NCBI RefSeq assembly: GCF_021018805.1
Contig: NC_086254.1
Coordinates: 1,054,001-1,118,000 of the forward strand
Direction: 5' to 3'
Length of the DNA: 64,000 bases
DNA from: Prinia subflava
Taxonomy: Eukaryota; Chordata; Aves; Passeriformes; Cisticolidae
Part shown: one piece after another, positions 22,461-34,369 of the stretch
How the letters are laid out: every line of letters begins with the position of its first letter
How positions within the stretch are numbered: position 1 is the stretch's first letter
Program-made: the position numbers and the translations under genes
The notes under the pieces: generated by a model
The model's database searches: none
What the model was told of the DNA's origin: nothing
The model's input: the letters and a program-made list of their open reading frames with translations, nothing else

Positions 22461-25400
22461 GAATCCCGGGTTATTGGGAACGACAGCGTTGTTTGCACGC
22501 TGGAGTCCCCCCAGCACTGTCACCCACCCCGGCCTTAGCTGGGCTGATAAATCGCCCTTCAGCAGAAGCACTGTGCCCAGAGAACATTTAACTGTGACCT
22601 GCCCCGCTCAGGCAGTGATTTTCCTCTCCTCCTTAGCCGAGCAACTCTCTGTTTATATTTCCACGGAACGCGGCTTTTCCCTTAAATTATGGATTGTGGT
22701 TCCCTCATCCCCGTCTCAGGTGGGTGCATCTTTAAGGTGCCCTGACCCTCATGAGAGCCCGTCTGAGTCTTTGCGGCCGGGTCCCAGGTGAGGCTGGGTC
22801 CCTGGGAGCCTCTCTCCTGCACGGATCCCAGAGGGAAGGAGGCTGTGCCAGCGAACATTTATCCTGGTGCCTATTGGAGGTTAATAACACTTTTGACAAA
22901 TAGCAGCCTCCTCGAGGCTTGAAATAGGATTGGAAAAGCAGCCACTAATCTCCATGAGAAGTGCTCGATGGTGGCCACCTCTCAGGAAATCAGGAGAGGA
23001 GCTGTTTATGTTCTGCACGTTGAGGTGTTAGCACAGCAAAAAAATCCCGCTTTTCTTAATCCAGGGGGAAAAACTCTGCCTCACCTTCACCTCCTAGGGC
23101 AGAGGGCTTGGGGAGGGGATCCTGTGAACTCAGCACGGCCCAAAGCCCACAGGACTGTGGGGCTGCACGGTGGGGTCAGGAAAATGGGGGTTTTTCTCCT
23201 CACCAATGGTGTTTGCCATGAGCGAGAGAGAGACGGGACAGGGAACTTGGAAGTGAGCAGGGAGAGCGGAGCCGTGGGCTGGAGAACGAGCATCTGAGCA
23301 CCTGCAGGACTTAGGTGGTTTGTGGGCAGCAAAACACTTTGCCCAGAGCAGTGAGGGAGTGAAACTTGGAGAGGAGGAGGCACAAAGGCTGCAAGGAAAA
23401 GCAGAGGTGCCAGGACAGAGGGAAATCCATGGCACGGCTCCGTGCTGATCTTGGGAAGTGCGGGGCTGTGCAGGCACAGGGATGCTGGGCACCCCAGGGC
23501 TGGGGGTTACTGGTTTCCCCTGCTTTCCTCAGCACTTCCCACCCCTTGGTAGTGCTTTAGCCATCTGTGACTTTGGTGACATTAGGAAGGAGCTGGTCCC
23601 TTGTGATCAGGAGGTGGGATAATGGCTCCATTGTTCCCAGCTCCAAGGGAAGAAAATGACCTGGCAAGGAAACCTGAAAGTGCCTGAAAGGTAAAAAGCC
23701 CTGTTCCCATGGTCTGAGTGGGGCTGCAGACAAACTCTTCTCGGGTGAGGCTCCTGGAACCCGTTCTCTCCATCGTGCAGAGCTGGAGAACACGGAGCAG
23801 GGTTTGCAAACCACCAAAAAAAAATACAAGCAGCGTGTTGAGAGATGAACAAAATGTGCATCTTTTTTCAGCAAAGCAGCTCAAGCACACGGAGGGTGTG
23901 GAGTAATTATTTATAGTGCCATCAGCAGAAATAATAGAATGAAATGAAGGGCTGAAAAGTTTTGCTGACTCTCAGTGAACGCATCCTGGCACGGACGGAT
24001 CATTCCCGGGCCCAGCCCTTCGTATCTCCAGCGCTCCCAAGAGCAGCCTGGAGACACAGCACAGCCTGGGATCCAGGGAGAGTGGCTGGGAGCTGATCCC
24101 AGCGGGAGAATGGAGCTTCTGTGGCAGCTCCCACCTCCCTCCTGAGCCTCCTGTGCTCCCGAGCCTGGATCTGCGTCCCGCTGGATGCCTGGGAAGGAGC
24201 AGCGCGCTGCGAGGGGAAGGGCTGGGTGCCCAGGTTTGACTTTTCCATTTCATTCTGGGAACACTGAGATTACGAAGGGGGTGAGGGGATGCTTTTGAGA
24301 TCAGCAATTAGTGTGATCTGGTGTTTCTGCTCTGTAATTAAGCTCAGACTGCTGAGCTTCAGTCACTGCTGAACCCAGGCGTTGGAAGGACTGGCAGGCA
24401 CAGACAGGGAATTGCTCACCTGGAATCTATCACTCACATGGAAGGTGACCTGCACTAGGGTTTCTTTTCTAAAGGGAGATAACTGAGTTTGAACTCCCCT
24501 TTATGGGGATGAAAAGGCCTCTTTGGCACTTTCCCCTCTTTTTCTTCACCCAGGAATGGTGAGTAGTGCCAAGCCTGTCCCTCCCCACGCGGGCAGATGT
24601 TGGAAGCGGCTGCTGAGGCTGGTGGAGGTGGGAAGGGTGAATTTGAACCCTGATTGAGCTGCAGGCCTTGAGCAAGAGTGGCAGAGTCCCCAGGAGTGCA
24701 CTGTGAGACAGGTTCTGAACAGCCCCAGAGCTCTTTCCTTCCCCAGGCTCCTTGATAGCACCACCAGGGACCATCCCCAGGTGGGCACAAAGGGCTGGGT
24801 TTAAAGGTCCCACCAGGCCATTTGCTCCATCTTGCCCTGCCAGTCCATCTCCAACCAGCCACAATTTTCCTGCTCCAAACTAGAGCTGAATTTCTGATGA
24901 AGAGGCTGAAAAATAGTTCTATTTTTGTTGTAGGCATTAACCTTTCCTACTTCCTTGACTCTGTAGAGTGGAAAGAGCCCAGGCACACAAGGCAGAGCTC
25001 TCATTTCTGCTTTCCCTTTGCCAGTCACCTTTAAACAAAAGGAACCCAGCAGGGTGTCTGGAGCAGGAAGGGACCAATATGGATCTGACGGAGATAAAAC
25101 CTAAATTTACTACTTTGAGCTGCTAGAATCTAATAGATTCTTCTATTTAGAGCAAGGGATGTTTGTCAAGCCCATTCTCCATCTCTGGCAGGGTATTGCA
25201 GTTGGAATTAGATAAATTAAAAGCAGTCTACAGAAGTCTGAAATGGTAAAAACGCAGTATATGAATGAAATTGCGCGGTTATTGAGGGAAGTGCTTGAGG
25301 GACAGACACCAGCATGGGGTGTTGGGCTGGGGGTGGCAGAGTCACGGCCAGGGGATGGCAGGATCTGGACATGGACCTGCAGGGATGGATCATCCTGATC

Positions 25401-26354
25401 ATGGTCATCTGCTGTGGTCACTGGGTGCCTTGGCTGGGCTCGGGTGGCCTGTCAGAGCAGGCTCATCCACCTTGCCTGTGTTCTTGTCTTCTTTGATGTT
25501 TTTACCCTTTTCCCCCCCCTCCTTTGGGACATGTTTTAACAGAACAGAACAGAAGCCACTCTCAGTGCATTATTTTAAGCCCCCACTTGAATGGAAAGTG
25601 TTGAGAGGCTGCCCAGACAATGCAAACCTTGTGTTCCATGGTCACCCAGAGAGTGCCAGAAATCGATGTCTTCAGGAGGCTTGTCTTTAAATAGGGTTAA
25701 ACCAGATCATGTCAGGAGCCCTGGGGATCCTTGAGAGCAGATTTTCAAGAAAGTCATGTACAGATGTTGCCCGGTTTGATGCAGGTTTCACCCTTCAAAC
25801 CCTCTTGTGCTCAGGACTGACTGACTCTGGGTTGCTCCTGGGTCCAGCCAAAACCTGGACTCCAGTTTGAGCCCAAGTACTCTGGGAGCCTCAGGCACTG
25901 TTTCAAAGGGGATTAATAAACCCTCAGGAGCTGCTGATGCTTCACTGGGAGTTGGCAGGAGGCCCCTGTGATTTTGGAAAGGTTTCTCCTGGAGGTTCCA
26001 CTGCAGGAGCAAAGGCAGGAAGGGGCTGGCACCCCCAGAGCTGCAAATGAAACAGGAACCTGTTCAGAGTGTGGTTTGATTTTTGCTGCCTCATAAATCC
26101 GCTGTGGCAAAGCAGCCTATGGAGCTGGGAAGGGATTAACTTGGGAAGAGGAAAGGTCTCCCAGGGGTTAAGCACAAGAAAGCTGTTGTTGTTAAGAACA
26201 AGGAGCTGCCATGGAGCTGCTGCTGTTGTGGAGGAGTCACCTGGCCTGGCTGCCCCCGGGATATTTGTGGCTTGTAATGATCTGCAACCCCCTTGACACC
26301 TCAGCTGGCTCCAGGCCTGGGGCTGTGCAGGAGGAGACAGCAGGAGAGTGTCAC
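22461..26354. other. Non-coding unique sequence
   Basis: I see no recognisable exon or repeat. A non-repetitive AT-rich run at 23900-23960 (GGAGTAATTATTTATAGTGC) and another at 25080-25290 may be regulatory but carry no decisive feature. Confidence 0.5.
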
Positions 26355-26790
26355 AGAACCTCAGGCAGGGCCATCCCAGAGCACAGGGCACAGCATTGTG
26401 TCCAGAGGGCTCTGCAATATCCCCGCTGAGGAGACTGCAGCCCCTCCCTGGGCAGCCTGCTGAGGGCTGGGCACATCCCAGGGCAGAAGTTGTGCCTCCT
26501 GGGCAGGGGGAATTGCTGGGCTCAGTCCCTGCCCGTGGCTCTGGTGCCACTGCTGGGCCCCCGGAGCAGAGCCTGGGCCCTGCTCTGCCCCTCCCTGCAC
26601 ACAGGGACACCCAGGGCTGAGGGCCCCTCTCAGCTGGGGCTCCTCTCCAGGCTGGACAGCCCCAGCTCCCTCAGCCTTTCGTGGGCACGGAGATGCTCCA
26701 GTCCCTCCTCATCCTCACAGCCTGTGCTGGCCCTGCTCCAGGAGCTCCTGGCCCTGCTGTGCTGAGGATCCAGAGCTGGACACGGCACCC
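26355..26790 (-). mobile_element. CR1 LINE fragment interrupted by minisatellite
   Basis: Minus-strand CR1 phrases appear in order: 'ctcctctccaggctggacag', 'ccccagctccctcagccttt', 'ggagatgctccagtccctcc', and finally 'gaggatccagagctggacac' with 'ggcaccccagaggtgcc'. The last phrase is the CR1 segment that normally reads 'cagaactggacacagtactc'. It leads straight into the 41-bp tandem repeat, so the array was seeded by CR1 sequence. Confidence 0.8.
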
Positions 26791-27035
26791 CAGAGGTGCC
26801 CCCAGGCTGGGCAGAGGGGCAGGATCACTCCAGAGGTGCCCCCAGAGCTGGGCAGAAGGGCAGGATCACTCCAGAGGTGCCCCCAGAGCTGGGCAGAAGG
26901 GCAGGATCACTCCAGAGGTGCCCCCAGAGCTGGGCAGAGGGGCAGGATCACTCCAGAGGTGCCCCCAGAGCTGGGCAGAGGGGCAGGATCACTCCAGAGG
27001 TGCCCCCAGAGCTGGGCAGAGGGGCAGGATCCCTC
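26791..27035 (+). repeat. 41-bp minisatellite, six copies
   Basis: Copies begin at 26791 (40 bp), 26831, 26872, 26913, 26954 and 26995 (41 bp each). Every unit reads 'cagaggtgcccccagagctg' then 'ggcagaggggcaggatcactc' with one or two substitutions. Because 41 is not a multiple of three, the unit is read in all frames by overlapping open frames, which makes them look like repeat proteins. They are not convincing genes. The near identity of copies implies recent expansion or homogenisation and likely length polymorphism. Confidence 0.97.
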
Positions 27036-30000
27036 CCTGACCTCTGGCAAATGTCAGCATGGGCAGGGCTCGATTGTCCATGGTGGCTCCTGGGAAGGGC
27101 ACGGTTCCCGTGCCCTGGTGATGGACATGGGGATGTTGTGACATGTGACTGTCACACGTGAGATGTTAACTGCTGTCACATGGAGCTGTGGCAGTGCTAG
27201 GCAGTTTCTGTCGGGGGGCTCTGTCCCTTGGCACCTCAGTCCATGCGGAGCTGTGTTGGTTTGATAAATTCCTCTCAGTGAGTTCACATGCAAATTCCCA
27301 TTTTCTGGAACAAAAGGTGCCGATCCCAGAGCCATTGTCATGCAAACAACAGCAGTGGGATTAATCCCAACCCATCCTGGCCTCAAAGGATACCCAGAGA
27401 AAAGCCTGTTGGGGCAGGACCCTGTTCAGCTGCACCCTGGCACAGCAGGAGCCCCACTGCACCCACCCCGCAGCTGTTCCAAGTTCCTGATGAATGCTCA
27501 GTGGGAAAGAAGATCCAGGCAGTTTGGATAATCCATAAAAACAAGCTGGGAGAGTGGATGGAGTCTTTTCTCCATTAGGTTGTACCATGGATTGAAGGTG
27601 CAAATTTTCACCTGTGACCTGACTGAAGAAACAGTGCTGTCTTTGGAATATTTGATTAATACCCTGTTCCCTCCGGGAATGGAAGCTGTAAAAGGGGCTT
27701 TTTCTGGGATGTAGGAAGGAGATGGATCTATGGAAAATGCTGTCCCTGCTCTTTCCAGAGGAGCTGAACCGTGTGAGAGGGTGGGTGATGAGGTGATAAG
27801 GGCTTATTCCTGTTCTGGCACAAAAGGCAAGGGGGCTCCACTTGGGGTCTCATTTAATGCTTGAGGGAAGCATTGCAGCTCCAGAGAGGCTGGGAGCAGC
27901 CAGGGGCATCAGGAAACCTTGGACAGCCCTGCTGATCCCTTTGGGAACACTGACCCTATTTTGCCAGCCCAAAAAGCCAGCAGAGCTTGCCCTGGGTCAG
28001 AGCTGGGCCGCCCAGGCTGCTCCAGGCTCAGGTGCCAGGGCCCTGCTGGGGGCGGTGAAGGTGTCCCTGCCCGGGCAGGGGGTGGAGTGAGGTGGGCTTC
28101 TCCAACCTCAACCAGTCTGGGGTTCCACGAGCACCCTTGGCAATCTCGTGGTGATTGTCCAGAGGTTAGAGGAGCTGCTGTGTCCATGTGCATCCATGGG
28201 CAGGTGGCACAGGGGTGCCTGGGACACAGGGGGTCCTTGGTCCCAGCCACAGGCACTGGGCCCTGGGCATGGCTGTGCCTCTGGCTCAGCACCAGTGCAA
28301 GCCCGGATCCCCAAAGGCCAGAGGGGATTGCTTTGGGTTGACAAGAAAAATAAAGCAGTTATTTTGAAACAGGGTTTTGTTTTTTCTTTTAATTACTAGT
28401 TTTTAAATGTGTGTTGGGTATGTGTACATTTGGCACACGCTGCTTGTGTTTGCACTCAGGGTCTCCAACCCAGTAATGCCCAGAACTGACAGAACAGCGG
28501 CTCTGGAGGGGTTATTGTTTGAGTTACTGCTGTGACTGCTGCTTCGTTATTTGACACAGGCCAATGATGGTTGACTACATGATCAGGTTGACTACAAGTC
28601 CAGATTTTGAGGAGAGGGAATTGGTGACCATGGGAGCTGCAGGCAGAAGGTGCAAGAAGGGAAGAAGAGCGGGAGGCTGGGGAGGTTCCGTGGGCTTTTC
28701 CAGAGGTTCCAGAGAAGCTTTGCAGTGGGGTTGTAAGGAAACATGAGGTTACCAATGACCCTGTGCTTGTCCTAAGGACTGTCCCGTGTGGGCACCCCCT
28801 TCGTGTGTTCCCACGTGCCTCTGGAGAGCAAACACCAAAATAAGGTTTGTTTATAAAAATGAATGTCAGAGTGGGAGAGAGAGCTGTGAGGGGAGTTGAG
28901 ACTTGGCACTCCCTGGTCCTGAGCTCCAGCCCCAGGCAGGGCTGCAGAGCAGGGCTGGGATGGAGAGCAGCCTTTGCATGGCTGTTTGGACAGCACAAGT
29001 GGCTCTGGTCTGACAGTCAGAGCCCAGCACTCCCTCTGGAACCTGGAGAAACCAGAGGCTGCCATGGAGCCTTCCCTCTTCCCTCCCTGCCACCACTCAG
29101 GCCACAACCCAAGGCAAGCTCCTGAAAGTCCCTTAAAGCTGTTTATTTTTGGTGATGCCATGGCTGAGGTTCACCCTGAAGGGTTTGAAAGAACAGATTA
29201 ACTGAGTTTAGGAGTGTGAATTATGAAGAGATTTTGCTCTGTGCAAAGCACAGGGTCACCCGTGATGATTCACTGGGCTTTTTCTTGACCATTAGTTAAA
29301 CACTTTATGTCCAAACTGTGATCCACATAAAATTCCTGGAACGTTTCTTGCAGCTCAGTGTCCAGCAGCTCCAGGAGGAAATATTTGCTTCTCTGGCAGT
29401 AAGAAAAAAGCCACAGAGACTCAGGGTATTGTTATTGTAGCTCCATCCTTGGGACTCTTCCTCTAGTGAGGACAAATTCCCCTCTCACCTCATCTCCTGC
29501 AGAAGGCCAAGTGAAGCCCATTCCTCCTCCAACTTCCCAGCTCCTCTCAACCCCTGCTGAAAACTTCCTGAGCTGAAGGCTGTCTGTCACTCTCAATGCA
29601 TTATTTTATTCCTCTTTTGAGCACTTGATGTCTTCCAGGAATAATTCAACAACATAATTGGGCACTATTTGCAAAAACACTTCCTCTGCCTTTTTCCTTT
29701 TTTGAAACGATTTCTTGGTAATTTCCTCGGGTACCTCTTGGGTCTGGTGCTGTGAAAAACAGCAAATGTTTGTTCTCTATTGCCTTTGCTCCGTGATGTT
29801 GAGGATGTGATAAAACTCTGGTTTAATAAGCGTCTCCTACATCCCTTTCAAGCATTTCTTTGCCAGACTGAAGGGCCCTGACGTGTCAATCTGTTTCTGT
29901 GCAGAATTCACTCTGTGTCTCTGTCCAAGCCCCTTTCCCTCCTCTCACCTTCCTCGTTGTGTTATCTCCGTTCCCAAGTGCTCCGAGCAGGGATTTGTTC

Positions 30001-30829
30001 ATCCTGCAGGTGCACAACAGAGCCAGACAACAGCACAGTTCCAGTTTGTTCTGTGTCTCTGACAGAAATCTCTCACCTTGGATTTTCCCGTGGCTCTTTC
30101 CAAGGCAGCCTCCCCCAGTGACTCCTTCCTGGCCAGCAATGCTGAGTCCAGGGCTCAGCGTTTGGTAGGGAGGCTGTGGGGTCTTTTCTCCTGAGCAGGA
30201 TTTGGCACTGAAATTCAGCTCTTTAGACCTCAGACACTGGATTTTGTACAATTTTTGTGCAGCCATTGCACCAGTTCAGGGTTTGTTCATTGTGGTTGAC
30301 TCAGTGCCATTAATGAAAGTTGTCACTGCACTCACACACCTCCAGTCCCCAGGTAATTTCCCAATAACTGAGTGGGTCTATTTTACAGGGCTCTCTGGGG
30401 CTGCAGTGGGAAGTTGTTTCCATTATGAAAACTGACTGTTCATCTTTGTTTCTGCCTCCTTTCCCCCTCTCCTCGGGAATGGAAAGGAATGCAAACAATT
30501 CCCTGGCCCTTTCAGCCGGGTGTATTTCCTGAGCTGTGTTTGGTGCTCACCCATCAGCCACAGCCCCCTGCTAAAACTCCTTCCCTCGTGCTTCTGATGA
30601 GGTTTTGGTGTCACCTCCTCAGTGAGTTGTTGTTCAGACCCCTTTTTGGCCGACCCCACTGCTCCTGTCCGAGCGATTTCTCACACCCACGGATCTCTTT
30701 CCTCCCTGGATACACTTTGAGCAGTGCCTTTTAACTCTCCTGCTCTGCTGGGTTGCTGCATAACCATTTTTCCTTTTACCTCTGGTTGGTTTGGCAGTCT
30801 GTGATTATTCCAGGTTTGCAACAGAGAGT
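27036..30829. other. Non-coding unique sequence
   Basis: No gene is recognised. A short AT-rich stretch with an AATAAA lies at 28349-28420, and less GC-rich unique sequence runs from 29580 to 29850. Nothing supports an exon. Confidence 0.5.
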
Positions 30830-31065
30830 TTAAAGCAGTTATTTTAATCTTTTAACTTCTTTTTTTTTAATTTCTATTCAAGCAACTTCTCAATTTTTAA
30901 TGTGTTATATAATTTTAATTATATAACAATCAGTATATTGTGTGTTTGTACATGTATACCTTTTTATAATTGATACAAAATTTATGTATTTGCCACAATA
31001 CATGTATATACAGTCAGGTGTGTGCATATATATACATGGTGTATCTATATTTGCAGTCATAGGAG
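30830..31065. repeat. AT-rich low-complexity block with palindrome
   Basis: The block is dominated by TATA/TGTATA-type sequence. It contains a perfect inverted repeat at 30904-30927 with 11-base arms (GTTATATAATT and AATTATATAAC) around TT. It could form a cruciform. I see no gene. Confidence 0.8.
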
Positions 31066-31235
31066 CAATTCTGACATCTTGGATTGCTCCTGGCCATCTC
31101 AGAGCCTTCTTTGTTTTCTGCATCCAGATTGGTGTTTTTACATCCAACAGTTCTTTGTTGTTCCCCAGCACCGCCAATGCCAGCGCTGCCCCGTGTCTCC
31201 AATGCCCACGTTGGTTAAACCCCCAGGGCTGGGGA

Positions 31236-31697
31236 TGCAGCAGTGAAGCAGAGGCTGGGATGTGCTGCTGAAGGCAGCTCCTGCTCCTCTGGAAGGGAAG
31301 GCTCGAGCCAAGGCTTTTCCCTGGCAGTGGAGTCACCTCCCAGCTCCCACCGTGTCTTTGGGGGTTCCCTCATGTTTTCCTGCTGCTGCCTTGCCCTCTG
31401 TGAATCATTGGCTATTCACTGTGCATGGAGAAACCCCCAAATTCCCAAATTCCTGCCTGTTTTTCCCAGTGGGATGAGATGTGTGAGCTCTGTGCTCTGT
31501 CCTAGGGATATCCAGGCATTTCCTGTACCTGGAGCAGGAGCAGCTCCTGATTTCTGACTGCTGCAGTCCAGCCCTGCTCTCTGCTGTTCCCTGTCCCAGA
31601 GCCTGGGGCACAGGTGCCCTCCTGCCACTCGAGTGGCTGCACCCAGAGTGGCTCAGAGCGGCCCAGGGCACCAGGGCCACCTCCTCCTCCCTGGGCA
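31236..31697 (+). repeat. Duplicated segment, copy 1 (likely source)
   Basis: This 462-bp stretch is repeated at 35474-35935 in direct orientation, 4238 bases away. By eye the copies differ at only two sites, 31630 (C, T in copy 2) and 31659 (C, T in copy 2). Both are CpG here and TpG in copy 2. Its last 26 or so bases are the edge of the CR1 that continues to 32045. In copy 2 those bases are followed by unrelated sequence, so this copy is the likely original. Confidence 0.95.
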
Positions 31698-32045
31698 GCT
31701 GTGCCAGGGCTGGACCACCTTTCGAGGAAAAAGTTTCCCCAAGTCCACCCTGAGTCTCCCCTGGCCCAGCCTGAGGCCGTTCCCTCTCCTCCTGTCGCTG
31801 TTCCTGGGAGCAGAGGCCGATCCCCCCCGGCTGTCCCCTCCTGTCAGGAGTGGTGCAGAGCCACAAGGTCCCCCCTGAGCCTCCTTTTCTCCAGGCTGAG
31901 TCCCTTTCCAGCTCCCTCAGCCCCTCCTGGGGCTCCAGACCCTTCCCAGCTCTGTTCCCTGCCCTGGGCACGCTCCAGCCCCTCAAGGTCTTTCCTGGAG
32001 TGAGGGACCCAGGACTGACCCCAGGATTTGAATTCTGGCCCCACC
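31672..32045 (-). mobile_element. CR1 LINE fragment
   Basis: A minus-strand CR1 shows 'ctgtgccagggctggaccac', 'ctgaggccgttccctctcct', 'gttcctgggagcagaggccg', 'tgcagagccacaaggtcccc', 'ctgagcctccttttctccag' and 'tccagacccttcccagctct' in order. Unusually, it lacks the 3' end that should lie to its left. The junction at about 31672 is instead inside the duplicated 462-bp segment. Confidence 0.9.
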
Positions 32046-32750
32046 AGTATTGAATAAAGTCATAATTAACCACCACCACTTGTTCATTGATGGCAATTTC
32101 AAACCCCTTTCATTTTCAAGTCACTCCTGCATTGCTGTGACAGTGGTCAAATTAGAGGTGGCAGGACTATTCAAGCCAGCCTAAATTAAGTAATAATTGA
32201 AATGTTTGAAGGAAAATGAGAATGGTTGTCGGGGTCAGCCTTAAATATGTTTTGCTAGCAGCTTGCAGAAGAATTCTGATGAAAATTGCAGTGCTGTATG
32301 AGCAATGATTGTCTTTTATTTCAAAGTAAATAAGTAGAACAGGAGAGAAAGGAGGAGGACACACAAGAGCACAGTTAATAAGATGTATAATCGAATTAAA
32401 ACTTTTGCCCAGTGATACTGCATGAGGTAAAGCTGTAGATTTTAAATACAGAATAGATTTTGTTTACCAAAGCCCCCAAATGTTTGAAAGCACACTGGAC
32501 TTATTTATATGTCCCATGCTTTATGGAGTACTTATTTAATTTGGGGAAATGAGGCCCCTTTTGATAAGTAATAGCTCAAAGTGCTGCTGAAAACCAGCAG
32601 TGGTATAGAAAAAGTTATTTTAGGTATCTCAAGATCTGCCAGTCAAATCTTGTTTTACAAAAACAAGATGTAAATTCAAGAAAAACATATAAATTCAAGT
32701 GCAGTGACTTCAGTCAATGGCACAGAGCACACACTGAGGTTAAGAGACTG
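32046..32750. promoter_or_regulatory. Candidate conserved non-coding block
   Basis: About 700 bases of AT-rich, non-repetitive, complex sequence stand out from GC-rich surroundings. It has many ATTA/TAAT cores, for example AATTAAGTAATAATTG at about 32183-32198 and TTATTTAATTTGGGG at about 32531-32545. It contains no open frame of note. This is the profile of a deeply conserved enhancer cluster, inferred from composition only. Confidence 0.35.
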
Positions 32751-32894
32751 TGTCCATTTTTCTTACAAATCCTTACTTTTGCTTCTCTAAGCCAGGAAAA
32801 CCAGTTCCTGATTTCCACAGGTGCTTTGAGCTGTAACAGCCCTGGGCCATTTAAATCCCCTGGCATGTGGTGGTTTGGGCTGGGCACAGAGTGG

Positions 32895-32962
32895 GCATCG
32901 GGCACAGGTCAGACCCGATGGGCCTGGAGTTCTGTCCAGCCTGAGAGATTCCATAAATGAGG
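32895..32962 (+). mobile_element. CR1-like 3' end relic
   Basis: The segment 'gacccgatgggcctggagtt' plus 'ctgtccagcctgagagattc' plus 'cataa' resembles a degraded CR1 3' terminus in plus orientation, immediately preceding the better copy at 33100-33522. It is short, so the call is tentative. Confidence 0.45.
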
Positions 32963-33099
32963 GTCTGGAGCACAGGGAGCACAGCACTTTCAGAGGAGCA
33001 CTCCGAGATGCCAGGACAGGTGACAAGGTTTGAGGTATTCAACATTGGGATCCCGGTGCTTCCTGTGTTTCCAAAGGCTGGGATCAAGGAATCCATTAG

Positions 33100-33522
33100 G
33101 AAGCATCCAAAGGAGGCCACGACAATGGTGAAGGGTCTTGAGGGGAAGAGGAGCAGCTGAGGGCACTTGGAATGTTCAGCTAGAGCAGAGGAGACTGAGG
33201 GGAGACTCATCCCAGTTCCTCCTGATGGGAAGAGGAGGAGCAGGCACTGATCTCTCCTCTGTGTGACAGGGACAGGGCCCAGGGAAGGGCTGGAGCTGGG
33301 GCAGGGCAGGGTCAGGTTGGATTTTGGGAAAGGTTCTTCCCCAGAGGGTGCTGGGCACTGCCCAGGCTCCCCAGGGAATGGGCACAGCCTGAGGCTGCCA
33401 CAGCTCCAGGAGCTCCCAGGGATGCCCAGGGTGGGATTGTTGGGGGGTCTGTGCAGGGCTGGGAGCTGGACTGGGTGATCCTTGTGGGTCCCTTCCCACT
33501 CAGGATATTCCATGATTCTGTG
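33100..33522 (+). mobile_element. CR1 LINE 3' end
   Basis: Plus-strand CR1 with 'gagactgaggggagactcat', 'gggacagggcccagggaagg', 'gtcaggttggattttgggaa', 'ctgggtgatccttgtgggtc', 'ccttcccactcagg' and the end 'attccatgattctgtgag' (33508-33525). It is the same subfamily as 11285-11582. Confidence 0.92.
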
Positions 33523-34369
33523 AGGCCCTGGGCATCCTCCCCTGGTTCCACCCACACCCTGCCCATGGTGCCCATTTAAGCCCAGCCTCCTGTGGGCACC
33601 TTTGCTCCCACCCTGTCTCCTGGCTGCACCTCCACTGCAGCTTTGTTTCCATCTGCTCCTGACTGAGCTTTTTGGGTGGCGCTTGGATCGAGTTCTACAC
33701 TTTTTCCCTGAGTGTCACCAGCACTCAGCTCTGCTCAGAATTTGGAGCCTGCAGGGCTCCTTGGGGAGGGCACCCCCTGCACTGGGGCCACCCTTGGGCC
33801 CTGCTTTGCTCATGCCACCGTGGAGCAGATCCCCCTCCCTGACCCGACACTCCAGCCTGGGATCCCTCCTGCTGGGTCAGTGCCACCATGAGGAGTGCTG
33901 GCCTGGCTGGGCTGAGTTTGGCCTCCCCTCTGCAATCTCCAGGAGCTGATGCTGCAGCCAGGAGCAGGATGTGGAGCTGGGATGGAAGAGGCCTCCTTGG
34001 CTGGCTGAGCACCTCTGTGCCCGCAAACTGCTGCTGAAGCCTGCTCAGGGCTGAGCCCGGCCATCTCAGAGCCCAAAGCCTGCTTGGCACCTCCCCTGCT
34101 GCCCGAGGCTGCAGCTCTGACTCAGAGCAGCTCTTTGCCGTTCCACACTGATTTCCCTGGCGCTCCAGCCTGGCCATCCTCACTGACACCTGCTGGAGCC
34201 TGGCTCACAGCCACACCTGCCGGCTTTGGATCCAAACCCTGCTTCCCTTTGGTCCTTTTGCTCCTGCTTCGGTCCTGGCTGGGGCTTTGAGGCTCTGCAC
34301 AAACTGCTGCTTCCCCCTTCGCAGCAGAGGCATTTCCAGGGAATTTGCTGCAGCACACACGGCAATTAT
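33523..34369. other. Non-coding unique sequence
   Basis: GC-rich, no exon recognised. Open frames on both strands are alanine-, proline- and serine-rich and lack domains. Confidence 0.5.

Noticed and set aside
26681..27161. Repeat proteins read from 26681-27161
   Set aside because: The 41-bp period is not a multiple of three and the same peptide appears in shifted frames. This is a minisatellite in a CR1, not a gene.
28340..28390. AATAAA near 28350 as the poly(A) signal of an upstream gene
   Set aside because: No exon or conserved 3' UTR is recognisable upstream. Isolated AATAAA is expected by chance in an AT-rich patch.
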